NCBI GenBank assembly: GCA_010909165.1
Contig: VJWM01000068.1
Coordinates: 1,426,001-1,490,000 of the forward strand
Direction: 5' to 3'
Source of the DNA: Anthoceros angustus
Lineage: Eukaryota > Streptophyta > Anthocerotopsida > Anthocerotales > Anthocerotaceae
DNA length: 64,000 nt
Below, piece after piece: positions 1 through 11,984 of the stretch. Under the pieces are notes generated by a model. That model was not told the DNA's origin. It ran no database searches and saw only the letters and a program-made list of their open reading frames with translations. The position numbers and the translations under genes were made by a program. Every line of letters begins with the position of its first letter. Position 1 is the stretch's first letter.

Positions 1-1297
1 CATTCTCGCCGGGCCGAGGCCGAGCTTTCGGATCGGCTGGCCGTGATACAGGTTGCCAACCTTCTGCAGTGCCCAACCGAGACCTAGACTTTACTTGTAG
101 CTCTCCATGGCTCCGGCTTTGGCTTGTCTTGCCATACGGTCTCCCCGCCTTTGCCCGCTGTCCTATTTCCACGCTAGCAGGGATGGGAATTACTGGGTGC
201 CTCTGGAGCTGTGCGGTTTCTCAAGATGTGCTGCTGCTGATTTGTTGTCGTGCGTGGGACGGTGGTTGCAAGCGGGCAATTTCGTTTCAGGGTTGGAGAC
301 GGGAGGGCGTGAGTGTGGGTTGCTGATGATGAGCCTCCGGCGTGTGTTGATGCAGATGTTTGTGCCGGATGGTGAGCTGGTGTCGGCGCTGGACCTGGGG
401 ACGTCCTCCAGCAGTGCGCAGAACATGCCTCAAGCTAAGGAGGTGGTGGATTCCAAGCTGACCCGTATAAGTGAGCTGCTGGCCGAGGCGGACCAGCTTC
501 GTCTTCACACTCTGCATGAGCTCTATGCGCTGCTCAGTCCCGTGCAAGGTGCGCGCTGCTGTCTTGCTGCTTACGAGCTTGTGTTTGCGCTCAAGACCTT
601 GAGCCATTCATCCTTTGCTGAGCTTCCGGTGCCGGTGCCCGTGGTGCCCACCGAGCCGGCCACAATCCCTGTCCCTGTTCCGGTGCTTGCTTCAGAGGCA
701 TCCACATCCCGGCAAGGCCTTGCTGCCAGCCTGCCGCTGTTGTTGCCTCTGGAGCCGGAAAACTCGTCCCTGCCCATCCCGGTGCTGTCCCCGGTTCCCA
801 TCCCCCTCATCTTCCCTACGCCTGAGCTCGAGAAGCTGCCGTCTCCCATCCGGCGTTTGAGAACAGCAACTTCCTTCTCCGAGGCGGAGTTGTTGGCAGA
901 TGCGATTGCGGTGTTCCATCAGCAGGGGCACCCGGAGTGCTCCCCGCCTGCGGAGACCTTGGCCTGTTCCCAGGAGCTAGAGACGCAGCCGAGTGCGCAA
1001 TTGCCGGTAGAGGTAGAGTTGTCTGCGTCGTTTCAAGCAATCCCTTCTGAAGCTTCCCTAAGTGCGTCTGATTACGAATCCCCAGTCCTGACGGCCTCCA
1101 GCTCCACGACGACGTCGTCTTCTGAGACTACGCCCAGGGTGGAATTGCCTTTGGATGGATTGAACTATCAACAGTCCCAGCATCCGAATCTGGTGGAGCT
1201 TACAGGTCTGATCTTCAATCACTCTGCACAGGAATATGCAGATACTATCCTGGTAAAGTTTCCCAACTTCGGTTGTTGTCTTGCAGTCGCCGAGTGA
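1..1297 (+). CDS. DOG1-domain protein, 3' part (5' end outside window)
   Basis: Two exons are visible, 1-51 and 356-1297. They join in phase 0 across a GT-AG intron (52-355). The first exon reads an Ala/Glu-rich helix (RRAEAELSDRLAVIQ). The second continues with a segment holding TRISELLAEADQLRLHTLHE and ARCCLAAYELVFALKTL. Together these match the C-terminal half of the DOG1 domain found in TGA-type bZIP factors and in DOG1/INP1-type proteins. After the domain comes a low-complexity tail of about 220 residues rich in Pro, Val, Ser and Glu, ending at the stop at 1295-1297. Whether a bZIP region precedes the domain cannot be told, because the 5' end lies outside the window. The tail is longer than in typical TGA factors. 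An ATG-initiated reading at 107 would run through the intron and is rejected. The domain call is fairly sure; the subfamily is not. Confidence 0.72.
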
Positions 1298-2347
1298 GGT
1301 GGTTGGAGCAAACGTTCTGACCTCCTGATCCACAGGTTGCAGAAGAAAGTGAAACAGGACACGTGGCGAATGCGGCCGATGGCATCCGTGACCGAACTTT
1401 CCACCGGGTAGGCTAACCACTTTCTCCAGTCTGGATGCACCTCCAAAGCAGGACGTGAAATGGGCTCTCCTCTTAACGATATGCCCCCGGATCCTCAGGT
1501 GACGAGCCGAGTCGATCTCGGGTGCAGTCAGGCAGGACCAGAATCAAGGAATTTCTGATGTGTTTCATGTGGGGATAGTGCTGATGTTGATGGGCTTTGG
1601 GCACATTGAGTTATCATCAAGAAGAAGATGGGTGTTGCTTTTCACTGAAGCCTTCACACGCAACCATTGGAATAGAGTCCAGGTTTCAAGAAGATGAGGG
1701 CATTGTAGGCAGAGATGTGCAGTGGAATGTAGCATGCCTTACGCTTGATGTCTCTGAGAGAGTCCATCATCTTTATCAGACAGAGGTGGGAGTCTGGCAA
1801 AATTAGAGCGGAGGAGCTTGTTGGATAGAAGTGTAGTAGAGGCTGTATGCTTGACTGACTTTAATTGTCTAAAATTAGACTTGGATGTAGATGTTTAATG
1901 CAGGAAAATATGTGAAATTGCCAAAGAGCTGCAAAGTCTGCTTACGCGTGTAGCGGCAGAATATTCGAGCCCGGATGCCACATCAGGTATTGCTTTCCAT
2001 GGACAGTGGGACACCCCAGCATACTGGAGGACTTGGGGCGAGGTGGACACGCAATAGGAGGTCGACATCGAATGGAGCGAACAAAACTAGTTACGTTTCC
2101 TCCGCTAAGAAAACATTTTGTCAGCGATTTCTTTGCCAGAACATCGCCAGATTCTCTTGTGTTCTTGATGGGAGTAGGTGTAGGGTTGAGGTTGGAGCGA
2201 TGCCGACCGTTGCATGGTTGTTCGTGTAGGTATAAGAACCAGTTTATTCAATCCTTATACCGAAACACTGTCCCGTTTTAAAAAACTCGTGTTTTAATAT
2301 GCCCGCGTTGAATGTTACTCACCCTCCTACTTCCCACATACTAACTT
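1298..2347. other. 3' flank of the DOG1-domain gene, no gene seen
   Basis: About 1 kb following the stop codon. It contains only short unrelated open frames and no recognisable domain. The first few hundred bases probably include the 3' UTR. Confidence 0.4.
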
Positions 2348-2397
2348 CTACATTCTCCCTAAATATAACTTTTTAATTTCACTCCTATGCTCGAAAC

Positions 2398-2450
2398 TCC
2401 CCAGCTGGGTCGGATGGGAACCGAACTTGGTGGAGGAGAAAGGTGAAAAG
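2398..2450 (-). pseudogene. Possible small Dabb-protein gene fragment
   Basis: The stretch 2402-2427 matches about 25 of 26 bases of the coding strand of the A/B-barrel protein gene at 49498-50184 (around 49570-49600). It corresponds to the residues SHPTQL of the second barrel domain. The surrounding sequence has diverged too far to read. It may be a relic of a captured or decayed paralogue, or a chance match. Confidence 0.2.
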
Positions 2451-2689
2451 TGTGGATCTGGCCGAGAAGGAGATGCAACGTTGTGAGTGAGGAATTTCAC
2501 CTGTTGTGATCGGAAGCTCCGTTTGTAGAACAATTTGAAGCATCTTAACGTGCTAAGAGAATCAAATCAAAGGGGCGCATTGTTCACTCTGCTTGTTTCC
2601 ACGCCAAGCTGAAGCAAGAAGGACGAAGCTGATAACGACGCGTGAAACGCCGTTGGGAATCCAGTTTACATTATTACCCGACTCTATTT

Positions 2690-2822
2690 GGGGATTGATT
2701 TGGGTAGGGGCCGCGCGAACGCGAGACCCTAAATTATGACGCCTATGCCACCCGTAAGTAGATGATCCGACCTTGCCGTGATGCAAAGGCGAGGTCACAG
2801 GTAAGTCCCGTCAAAGAGAGAA
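2690..2822 (+). repeat. Dispersed repeat, copy 1
   Basis: This segment resembles the reverse complement of 49060-49205. Both share a block reading approximately GGGCCGCGCG-ACGCGAG, then AAATTATGACG, then CCACCCGTA-GTAGAT. The two copies are oppositely oriented and about 46 kb apart. The element type is unknown; it could be a retroelement leader or a short interspersed element. Confidence 0.45.
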
Positions 2823-3386
2823 CATGGGAAAGTCCCCTCTCCGGGCTTATATATAGCTTCGGTGGACACCTTGACGACTTGAGCAATATGGGATATTAGA
2901 AACGCCGAGCTTGCAAGTGGATTGCATTAGTGCAAGCCAACCCAAAACAAGTTGGTAAAGGACAAGGAGCTCCTGTCCTCAGGGTCTGGTGTGAGTGGGC
3001 CCAAGCCCAGACAGTTCTGATGCGTCCTGTTGTCCTAGTTATGGCTTGTGGATTAAGAGGATCTTCCCGTCGCCTGGCCGCAAGGGACTTGTGCAGACGG
3101 GCATGTCACTTGTGCAAGGGAAGTGGACCAGAAAGATGGGCTGCAGGTGCATGCTGATGTGATTGCTGGAATGCTTACACAAGGTGTTAGGGGCTTTGCA
3201 AGATGTTGGTTGCACCCAATTCTGTGACATTCGTGCGCCTCCGACGAGGATGGTCGCGCCGGTGTTGGAGAAGGGATAGGAGCTTTCAATGCTCAAATTA
3301 GAGAACGAGGGCGTCATCAAGTTTGTCGAACATGCGTGCATAGTGTGGCACCTTGAAGACGCTCAGATTGTGTGGCTTTGGTGGAA
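2823..3386. other. No gene seen
   Basis: Only short, overlapping open frames on both strands and no recognised motif. It adjoins the outer end of the copia LTR. Confidence 0.35.
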
Positions 3387-3757
3387 TGTTATAATAGCAG
3401 CGTATTCCCGCCAGGGACTGGGCCATCATGGAAGCCTTTCGTCTTTTTAGTGCTGTGCAAGAAGAAGCCTGCATTGCTAATTGTACATGAAAAGACGTTC
3501 ACACGACATCGTAAGGTCTTATGATTTAGAGCGGAGGCTTCAGCTGAGTGCGAGCAACATGAAGAGCAGGGGAGCAAGAAGAAACCACGTGTGCACGGAA
3601 GCAGAATCAGAACAGAATAATTGGTAGAGGGTTGAGGAAACGTTATGAACAAAATTGTGAGTGTGTCGTTTCAAATAGGGCTGGCACCTAACTATGCTAG
3701 GAGGTTAACACATGCTAGGAGGTTAACACGTGCTAGGAGATCAATCTTCTAACACGC
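3387..3757 (-). repeat. 3' LTR of Ty1/copia element
   Basis: Read on the minus strand this 371-bp block starts TGTTAGAAG and ends TTATAACA, so it has the TG...CA ends and TGTTA/TAACA inverted termini of an LTR. It is preceded on the minus strand by a purine-rich tract (AGGTTAAAGGTGGCG) of the kind that primes plus-strand synthesis. It lies about 320 bp 3' of copia RNase H remnants in the same orientation. The LTR begins with three copies of a 17-bp repeat (GCTAGGAGGTTAACAC on the plus strand, 3693-3750). No 5' LTR is visible, so the target-site duplication cannot be checked. Confidence 0.6.
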
Positions 3758-4077
3758 CACCTTTAACCTAGCATGGTTAGGGGTGGACTGAAAACAGGCC
3801 CCCAGCTTCGGATAAGCAAGCCCCGTGCTACAAGGAGATAGAGCTGCACAAGCTGAAAGCCGATTGAAGACATCCATGGCATAGCTTGGTCCATATGATT
3901 AGTGAGAACCGGTAGCGATTGGCTAGGTCGATAAGCTTCATCCGCCACAAGTCCATGTCCAAATTTCTAACAGTGCTGTGGCTTGGCAGTGCACCGGAGC
4001 AAATACATTTGAGAACTTCCAAGGAGTGGGACTGCCAAGAGCCACTCAGCAGAGAAGTGTTACTTCTTGGATACTAG

Positions 4078-5080
4078 TCATAAGGACGAGAAATCTCGTA
4101 GACCAAGAGCCTCCATGTGTAGATAGTGTTTATGTTGAGGCAGATTCTTGGTAAGCAGGTCTGCAGTGTTCATGTAGAACCATAGGAAATTTTCACGGCC
4201 CTGTTTCAACGGATTGCCTAACATAGTGCTGCCTGATCTCAATGTGTTTTGTCTTTGAATGAAATCGAGGATTGCTGGCCATAGAAATTGTTGATTTGTT
4301 GTCACAAAAAATTAAAGTTGGAGAGTCCTGCCTATGGGTCAAGTCTTCAAGAAAAGTCCTTTCCCATGCCGCCTCTTTAGCAGCATCAGTCAAGGCTGTG
4401 TGTTCAGCCTCTGTGGAAGAAAGAGCCATAGAGGTCTGCTGTTTAGATCTCCAATTGACTGCCCAATTAGACAACAAAAAACAATAGGCCGAGATGCTCC
4501 GCCGGCTGTCCAGATCAGCTGCCCAGTCGCCATCTGCATAGCCGGTAATTGAAACAGGTGGGCTGTTATCTTGAAACCGTAAGCCATAGGTAATTGTCCC
4601 CTTCAAATACCTGAAGACCTGTTTGACGAATGGCCAATGCTGGGGTCCCGGATTATCCAAGAATTGTGATAAATTACTAACACTAAATTGTAGGTCGGGA
4701 CCTGTCCAGGTGCATAGATAATTAAGACAGCCTATGGCATGTCTATATGGAACATGGAACTTTGCAAACTTCTCTTCAAGGGTTTGAAGACATTGATCGG
4801 AGGTAAGCTTAGAGCCAACCACACCAGGGGTACTAACTGGTCGTGCTTGGTCTAGATTAAATCTATGCAAAATCTCATTGACATATTTTGTCAGGTGCGG
4901 GACTAGAATGCCGTGACTTCTCTCTCTAAGCATTTGGACACCAAGTACAAAGGGAAGCTCACCTATATCTTTCATGTCGAACCTCTTGTGTAACATGCCC
5001 TTTACATACTCAAGGAGCTGATCATTATAAGAGACTAAAATAGCATCGACTACATATAAAGCAAGAGGTACAAAGTGCAA
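4078..5080 (-). pseudogene. Ty1/copia reverse transcriptase-RNase H remnant
   Basis: The minus strand encodes the end of the reverse transcriptase followed by RNase H. Visible motifs include a degraded YVDD-type box (VVDAILVS), MKDIGELPFVLGVQ, YLKGTITYGL, the RNase H motifs YADGDWAAD and SSTEAEHTALT, and the C-terminal KTKHIEIRQHYVRQSVE. The last part (NTADLLTKNLP, up to 4078) is in another frame, so there is a frameshift near 4195. The gag, protease and integrase parts and the 5' LTR are absent. It is read together with the LTR at 3387-3757 as one 5'-truncated, inactive element. Confidence 0.9.
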
Positions 5081-6340
5081 ACCTTTCTGCAGCAGATAAC
5101 ACCATAATTTTTCAAGGGGGGGAATAATCTCGATGGGGGTTTTCCTTGAATAAGCCCTTTGACGGGTCTGAAATCACAGTTTTCCGCTTTTTTTTTTAGA
5201 AGAACTCAAAAAAATAGGGTGTAACCCGTCGAGCTCACTTCTTTCCATCAATCAATGTCTCTACCGAACGGTGTTTGCAATCCCAAACCTCTTTGTTTAT
5301 GGCAAAGTTAGACCCGTTAGGATGACCGTTTCTGCCAGGTAGAAGAAGAAGAAGAAGGATTTTATTTGAGTCCACTAAGGACGGATTTCCGTCATGGGAC
5401 TTGGTACTTGACAACTTGTACCATGGTGTGCCTAAGCTACTTGCACCAAGGGCATCCACTCCCTTTAGGCACCCCATCTAAGTACCGATCTAGGCTCAGG
5501 ATGCTTAATCACGGCGTTCTTATAAATGTGTGTCCATTTGGCCTAAGCCATTTGGACAAACCGCAATAGGCAATACCGCAAACTCGCTTGTGCAAGGAAA
5601 ATGCGGGTAAGGAAGGATATTGCAAAATCCACGGACAGCTTATTATATCCAGATCACGTAAACGTCTATAACTATATGTGGTTTGTTGTGGAGATAGAAC
5701 AGGTGAACCATAATAAAAGAACGGAACGACATCCAAGCAACGGCAAGAGCGCCGGCCAGCCGGCGTCCTCGCCCCTACGGAGTGTCTGTATAGTAGTAGT
5801 TGCCCCACCACTTGCACGAGAATGATACACGTCTCGTCCCTACGGTGGGGGTCAGGCTATGTGACATGTCGTATTAGGGTTCCTCTCTACATGTGAAACC
5901 CCAAAGAAAATGATTACAGGACATGGTCCATCACTATTTAACAAAAAATGCTGGAATGTCCAACGATCAATGCAACTTCCTCCCTACCCTACTAGAAAAG
6001 GGCAGTCATGTTACACTTTATGTTAAGATTTGGACCCCCCTTTGGTGCAAATATGTTAAAATCTTGGGGTCTTGTTACACTTTTGGGACCCCTTGTTACA
6101 GTTAGGTTTGGAAACCAACCCGCCACCTTGTTACAATCATGTTACAGTCTTGTTGCAATTATGTTGCAATGTAGTGAGAGGTGGTATGAGTCTCCTCTCA
6201 AAATTGCAACAAGACTGTAATTGCAACAACCAAAGTGTTACATCGTCTCTTGTTACAGTTTTGCAGGCTTGGTACCGAACCTCCTCCCCATCTACCTTAA
6301 CCCTTGTTTTTTTTTACTCCCGTATTTTGCCTCTACCATT
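5081..6340. other. Non-coding; short repeats and one GC palindrome
   Basis: No gene is recognised. The block contains a GAA microsatellite near 5341-5358 and an imperfect GC palindrome at 5749-5767. Between about 6005 and 6260 the motif TTGTTAC/TTGCAAC recurs many times on both strands, including a pair of oppositely oriented copies of GTTGCAATTA. Confidence 0.4.
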
Positions 6341-8387
6341 GTTGTTATATGTGTACCGCGATGTACTTGTATTTTACGTATATGACATTACTGTATTTTC
6401 CGAGGTGATTCTTCCAATACCTCTACGAGAGCTTCTACATATTTTGCTCGTGTACTTTTTGTGCCGTTTTTCCGTACTCATATTCGCAATATGCTCACCC
6501 GGCCGTATTTTATGTGTAGTTTTCTGTACCGTATTCTATGCAATATCTTATACGTCACCCGTGTATCGTGCATTTGTATGCGTCATTCGTATGACGTTTG
6601 TATACTTTCAAACCCATACAGTCCAAAAATATGACATATCCATATTTTAATGCACGATACACATGCCAGTTCATCCAACCATCCACAATTGCATTCTAGC
6701 GTGCTCCTTTTTGCCGCTGCGGGAGTGAAGTGGAAGTTGTGGTGTGGATTTTCAGCTCCTTGGCATGTGCATGGTACATGCCATTACTACTCCACATTGT
6801 ACGTAGCTACTGGAAACTCTTGGCCTTCCGCACGGCTTGTGATTTTGGCCTTCCCCTTCCTCTTCCGTTCTGCGGCCATATTCCTGCTGTCATGTGCATG
6901 AGTTTCTCCCCGTGTGGTATTGGAATTCTGCAATCACAACCATGCACATGCCATACAAATGGCCCTTGGCCTGTAAGCAGAGAGAAATTGCTAGCTGGAA
7001 AATTACAATTTGCATGCTCACCTTGGTCGCCTTGTCTCTGATTTGTTTCCGCCCATTTCCTAACAGGTTCTGTGCTTGTTAACGTCCTCTCCATTAGCGC
7101 AGCCCTCACCTTATCCATGCTCCCCCATCCAGCTCTCCAGGCCTTGCTCTTGCTTTCCTCTTCCGGCCTCCTCCCTTCTCCACAACCTATGTCACCTCTG
7201 CCGGAGCACCGCTGTGCAAGTCCATGCTCTCGGCCTGAGACTCCACTAGGTGTGTATCTAATACAAAATTGGGCACGGGCTGGTGTTCCTCTTCCTGGAC
7301 CTCCCTGTTCTCCTCCTCATCATCATCATGCCATAACGTCGTCACCCTACCAAGGATCTGCTTATCGAATCCCATAGACAAATGCCTCATCTCTATACCT
7401 CGCCTTTCTTGTCCTCCAGCCCCCAATGACAGCCGCATTTCTTCAGCTGCATTAGGCTCACATGTCCTCACCCCACGCTCCTCTCGGGCGGTCTTCTTGC
7501 ATTTGCGACACATCCTGTCTTGATGTTCCCTGCACACATACATTAAATCTCGTACTTTGATAGATACTGCCATTCCATGCCTATATACCTGGCCCCCTGC
7601 TATCAAGAGACAACACATATCTATCACTTGCTGGTGACGCCGCACTCCCCAAGCTGTTTTCGTTGTCCACCTTTTTGCCCCTCTCGACACATCCACCTTA
7701 TCCCTCCCTCAAGCAACATGACCATCGCCCGTTCTTGCCCCAACCACGCTGGTTCCTGTGTTGCTAGGACAACTACATCATTGCCCTCGTTATCCTCCAC
7801 GGTGTCATCCATATTGCCTCTGCACTCTGAATCGCCATGCGATGGCCCCACCGTTAGCTTGCCGATAGCCTCTTTGCACTTCCTGGCCTCACGGTCAATA
7901 GGATAGGATGAGGAGGATGAGGAGGATGAGGATAGCCCAATCGAGCTACCTCCTCATCCTCCCCACCTTTCTACGCCTCCGTCGGTGGCGCGGTTATCTC
8001 CGATTGTGGTGTGTTTGCTGCTGCATACGATCCTTACCCACCTCCGTCGCCTGCGGCACTTTGACTAGCAGGTTGTATGAAACCTCGCAATTTGCTTAAC
8101 TTATTTTTTATTGCCTTTTTGTCCACCGCATACAAATGTTTCAGTGAGTTCAACACAAACCCATAATATAGGGTGACCGTTTCATTCACAAACACCTCTT
8201 GTATGTTTTTGGGGTAATAGACCTTATTCCCTGTACCATACATTGGTTCCCACTTCCATGGACTATGTATTCCTGCATATATCTTCCTTCATATGCATCT
8301 GTGTGCTCGGTTCGATGCCAGTGGATAAGAAAGTGAGGCCCGGGTGCATACAACTTCACATCAGTGACCTCGCCAATCCAAAATGGT
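6341..8387. repeat. 2-kb tandem repeat, unit A
   Basis: First of two adjacent direct copies of a ~2-kb sequence; the second is 8388-10345. The junction falls inside a minus-strand coding region, after CAATCCAAAATGG. The units differ mainly by many short insertions and deletions, with few substitutions. They are essentially identical over the last ~350 bp (8037-8380 versus 9994-10337). Unit A contains a GAGGAT microsatellite near 7905-7935. The content is an unrecognised transposon-like sequence read on the minus strand. Confidence 0.85.
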
Positions 8388-8431
8388 ACGTTATGTGTAC
8401 CGCGATGTACTTGTATTTTACGATATGACAT
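8034..8431 (-). pseudogene. Unrecognised transposon-protein C-terminal module, copy 1
   Basis: Two overlapping minus-strand frames encode a module containing FWIGEVTDVKLYAPGPHFLI, then IHWHRTEHTDAYEGRY, then VYYPKNIQEVFVNETVTLYY and LRGFIQPASQSAAG. The same module occurs at 9991-10600 (-) and 21833-22576 (+). A frameshift near 8235 separates the halves. The aromatic/HW...YEGRY layout recalls chromo- or BAH-like folds at the C termini of some transposases, but I cannot name the family. The N-terminal end of this copy is cut off by the tandem-duplication junction. Confidence 0.45.
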
Positions 8432-10345
8432 TACTCAGATTTTCCGAGGTGATTCTTCCAATACTTCACGAGAGCTTCTATATTTTGCTCGTGTACTTTT
8501 GTGCCACTCATATTCGCAATATGCTCACCCGGCCGTATTTTTATGTGTAGTTTTCATCGTATTCTATGCAATATCTTATACACCCGTGTATCGTGCATTT
8601 GTATGCGTCATTCGTATGACGTTTGTATACTTTCAAACCCATACAGGTCCAAAATATGACATATCCATATTTTAATGCACGATACACATGCTACCATCCA
8701 ACCATCCACAATTGCATTCTAGCGTGCTCCTTTTGCCGCTGGAGTGAAGTGGAAGTTGTGGTGTGGATTTTCACTCCTTGGCATGTGCATGGTACATGCC
8801 ATTACTCCACATTGTAATGTAGCTACTGGAAACTCTTGGCCTTACGGCTTGTGATTTTGGCCTTCCCTTCCTCTTCCGCTCATGCCATTCCCCGCCATGT
8901 GCATGAGTTTCTCCCGTGTGGTATTGGAATTCGCAATCACAACCATGCACATGCCATACAAATGGCCCTTGGCCTGTAAGGGAGAGAAATTGCTATGAAA
9001 ATTACAATTTGCATGCTCACCTTGGTCGCCTTGTCTACGATTTGTTTCGCCCATTTCCTAAGTTCAGGTTGTTAACGCCCTCTCCATTAGCGCAGCCCTC
9101 ACCTTATCCATGCTCCCCCATCCAGCCTCTCCGTGCCTTGCTCTTGCTTTCCTCTTCCGGCCTCCTCCCTTCTCCACAACCTATGTCAGGAGCCACTGCA
9201 AGTCCATGCTCTGAGACTCCACTAGGTGTGTATCTAATACAAAATTGGGCACGGCTGGTGTTCCTCTTCTGACCTCCTGCTCTCCTCCTCATCATCATCA
9301 TGCCATAACGTCACCCTACCAAGGATCCGCCGAATCCCATAGACAAATGCCTCATCTCTATACCTCGCCTTTCTTGTCCTCCAGCCCCAATGATGCCGCA
9401 TTTCTTCAGTGCATTAGGCTCACATGTCCTCACCCCACGCCTCCTCTCGGGCGGTCTTCTTGCATTTATGACACATCCCGCCTTGATGTTCCCACATACA
9501 TTAAATCTCGTACTTTGATAGATCACGCCATTCCATGCCTATATACCGCCCCTCGCTATCAAGAGACAACATATCTATCACTGACGCGCACTCCCCAAGC
9601 CGTTTTTGTCCACCTTTTGCCCTCTCGACATCCACCTTATCCCTCCCTCAAGCAACATGACCATCGCCCGTTCTTGCCCCAACCACGCTGGTTCCTGTGT
9701 TGCTAGGACAACTACATCATTGCCCTCGTTATCCTCCACGGTGTCATCCATATTGCCTCTGCCTGTCCTGTAACTGCCATGCGATGGCCCCACCCTGTTA
9801 GCTTGCCGATAGCCTCTTTGCACTTCCCTGGCCTCACGGTTCGACCACAGGATAGGTGGATGAGGAGGATGAGGAGGATAGCCCAATCGAGCTACCCTCC
9901 TCATCCTCCCCACCTTTCTACGGCCTCCTGTCGTCGGTGGCGTTGCAGTTATCTCCCGATTGTGGTGTGTTTGCCGGTTGCATACGATCCTTACCCACCT
10001 CCGTCGCCTGCGGCACTTTGACTAGCAGGTTGTATGAAACCTCGCAATTTGCTTAACTTATTTTTTATTGCCTTTTTGTCCACCGCATACAAATGTTTCA
10101 GTGAGTTCAACACAAACCCATAATATAGGGTGACCGTTTCATTCACAAACACCTCTTGTATGTTTTTGGGGTAATAGACCTTATTCCCTGTACCATACAT
10201 TGGTTCCCACTTCCATGGACTATGTATTCCTGCATATATCTTCCTTCATATGCATCTGTGTGCTCGGTTCGATGCCAGTGGATAAGAAAGTGAGGCCCGG
10301 GTGCATACAACTTCACATCAGTGACCTCGCCAATCCAAAATGGTC
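8388..10345. repeat. 2-kb tandem repeat, unit B
   Basis: Second copy of the unit at 6341-8387. From the shared start (ATGTACTTG, 6361 and 8404) to the shared end (AAATGG) it is about 80 bp shorter. It lacks many 1-20 bp stretches present in A, but has a few present only in B, for example around 9770 and 9845. Confidence 0.85.
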
Positions 10346-10600
10346 TGTTATGTGTGTCTGTGGTGCAAGGCACCGCCAAAAACATCCCCTTCTGTATTTG
10401 TGTTATATCGCCATTCAATCATGCCATTTCACGCTGTTGCCTCCCGAGGTTTTGATATGCCCCCACGTACATATCACATTGTGGGAGGAGGTCCCTTAAT
10501 AATGCTTCCTCTAGCAACGCTTCATCAGGTACATGAAGGGGTCAGGCTGTATGCTCTACTTCAGCACGGGAAAACCACTTCCAAGGACGTTGCAAAATGA
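9991..10600 (-). pseudogene. Unrecognised transposon-protein C-terminal module, copy 2
   Basis: This copy extends further at the N-terminal side than the copy at 8034-8431. It includes a segment ending GMFLAVPCTTDTHNRPFWIG and, upstream in broken frames, a stretch similar to the + strand copy at 21880-22090 (WKWFSRAEV and similar). Stops and frame changes show it is inactive. Function is unknown. Confidence 0.45.
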
Positions 10601-10619
10601 GGCCGATGTGGCTCTCCAC

Positions 10620-11140
10620 AATAACAACAATCTCTTTCTGGTCCACCCAAAATTCTTCCCACCACTTCTACTCTTTAGTTGAGGAGACACAATTAGCAGC
10701 GGTCTTAGGGACGAGCAACTCCTTTTGTTTTGCTACTACACAGGATTCACATAGGGAAAGCTCTTTAAAACAATTGGGAAGTGGCTCCCTATAGCAATCT
10801 ATGTTAGCCATCTTAAGGAGGTTACTTTTATGCACATGTCCTACCTGGCATGCCAAAGGTGTGCTTGTGCCCCTAGTGACGAAGCAGCCAAGTGTGTTGT
10901 AGGATTAGGTCAGGATCTAAAGTTAAGTCTGTAGAGATTATTAACTACATGCCTTCAGCTATGATAATGCCTCTATCTACATCTTCTAACTCTTGACGTG
11001 TTATTATGTAACCAGAGGAGGAGAAGTGAAGCTCATAACTTGGGGTCTTAAGAAGTTGACTACCGGACAACAGTTTCTTAGCCATGTCAGGAACATACAA
11101 GATATTATGCAAAGACAAAGAGGTATTGTCCTTCAACTGA
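10620..11140 (-). pseudogene. Ty1/copia gag-pre-integrase fragment
   Basis: Two adjacent minus-strand frames match the segment between protease and integrase of copia polyproteins. One holds LHNILYVPDMAKKLLSGSQL (near 11050-11110). The other holds GHVHKSNLLKMANID followed by CESCVVAKQKELLVPKTA (near 10700-10850), which carries the Cys-X2-Cys pair of the integrase zinc finger. Frames are broken. The fragment abuts the tandem-repeat block and is probably a separate insertion from the other copia remnants. Confidence 0.75.
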
Positions 11141-11269
11141 AAACAATAAGCACCGGAACCATATATGAGTAGTCAAGAGTGTCTATTCATGTTCGTCACC
11201 AAGGAGACCTTTTGTCGATGCTGAGCTGCCAAGAAACCCCGCATGCCTCGAGTTTCTTGAGGTGCTCTG

Positions 11270-11484
11270 CATGAGATGTGGCTTCGGAGTCGAGATACCA
11301 CGACTCTGAGTCATAAACCTCGAGTCGAGATACCACGACTCTGAGTCATAAACCTCTGCATACTTGAGCCTCGTGATACTCATGAGGCCTCGCCAAACCT
11401 CAGCAGTTTCGGCGGGCTCTTGTTCTTACAGGTATGAGATGTGGCTTCATAGTCGAGATACCACGACTCTGAGTCATAAGCCAT
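11270..11484. repeat. Short direct repeats
   Basis: A block reading GTCGAGATACCACGACTCTG followed by AGTCATAA occurs three times, near 11289, 11325 and 11452. The first two are adjacent. The third follows another copy of GAGATGTGGCTTC. Each contains the short inverted pair GAGTCG/CGACTC. Confidence 0.6.
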
Positions 11485-11984
11485 ATTTACAAAATACATG
11501 AAGATGTGGATCAATTAATCATATAATTACATTGTATATTAAGAAAGAGGTAAGTAAAACTAAAACAAGAACTAGACCTCACTTAATATGAATGGGTGTG
11601 AATATTGGCGAATGGACGTAACCCTAACGAAGAGGTAAGTAAGCTTAAATTAAACTATATACACACACTCTATATATGAGGCTACTAGCTAACACTAAAT
11701 CATGACTACTCAATACACTATCTCCATTACTCCCACTTGTTGATCATGACAATTCGGACAGTCTTCTCTTTCGCGGGTAGCTTATGGAGACTGTGGGTTC
11801 AGCTGGAATTCACGTCCCACAATATGTGTACCAGCATCACGCCCCGCAACCGGCCTTTTAAGCACGCGATGGAGCGTCTCTGTGTGAAGACGGCTTTTTG
11901 CAGGTGCGTTATTTTTGTAGCTTACTTCTATGCTTCAAGCTCAGTCTTGTGCAAGCTTCTGGAGCGTAGAATCAAGCATCTTGC
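11485..11984. other. AT-rich stretch, no gene seen
   Basis: Low-GC sequence with poly-AT runs (11500-11720) followed by a short open stretch with no recognisable product. Confidence 0.3.

Noticed and set aside
107-355. ATG at 107 as start of the DOG1-domain gene
   Set aside because: 107-355 is the intron between two exons that join in phase 0 and together make the DOG1 domain; the apparent N terminus has no family similarity.
6072-6650. 192-codon open frame, hydrophobic
   Set aside because: Runs through the T-rich repeat zone and into the tandem unit; the corresponding frame in unit B is broken early.
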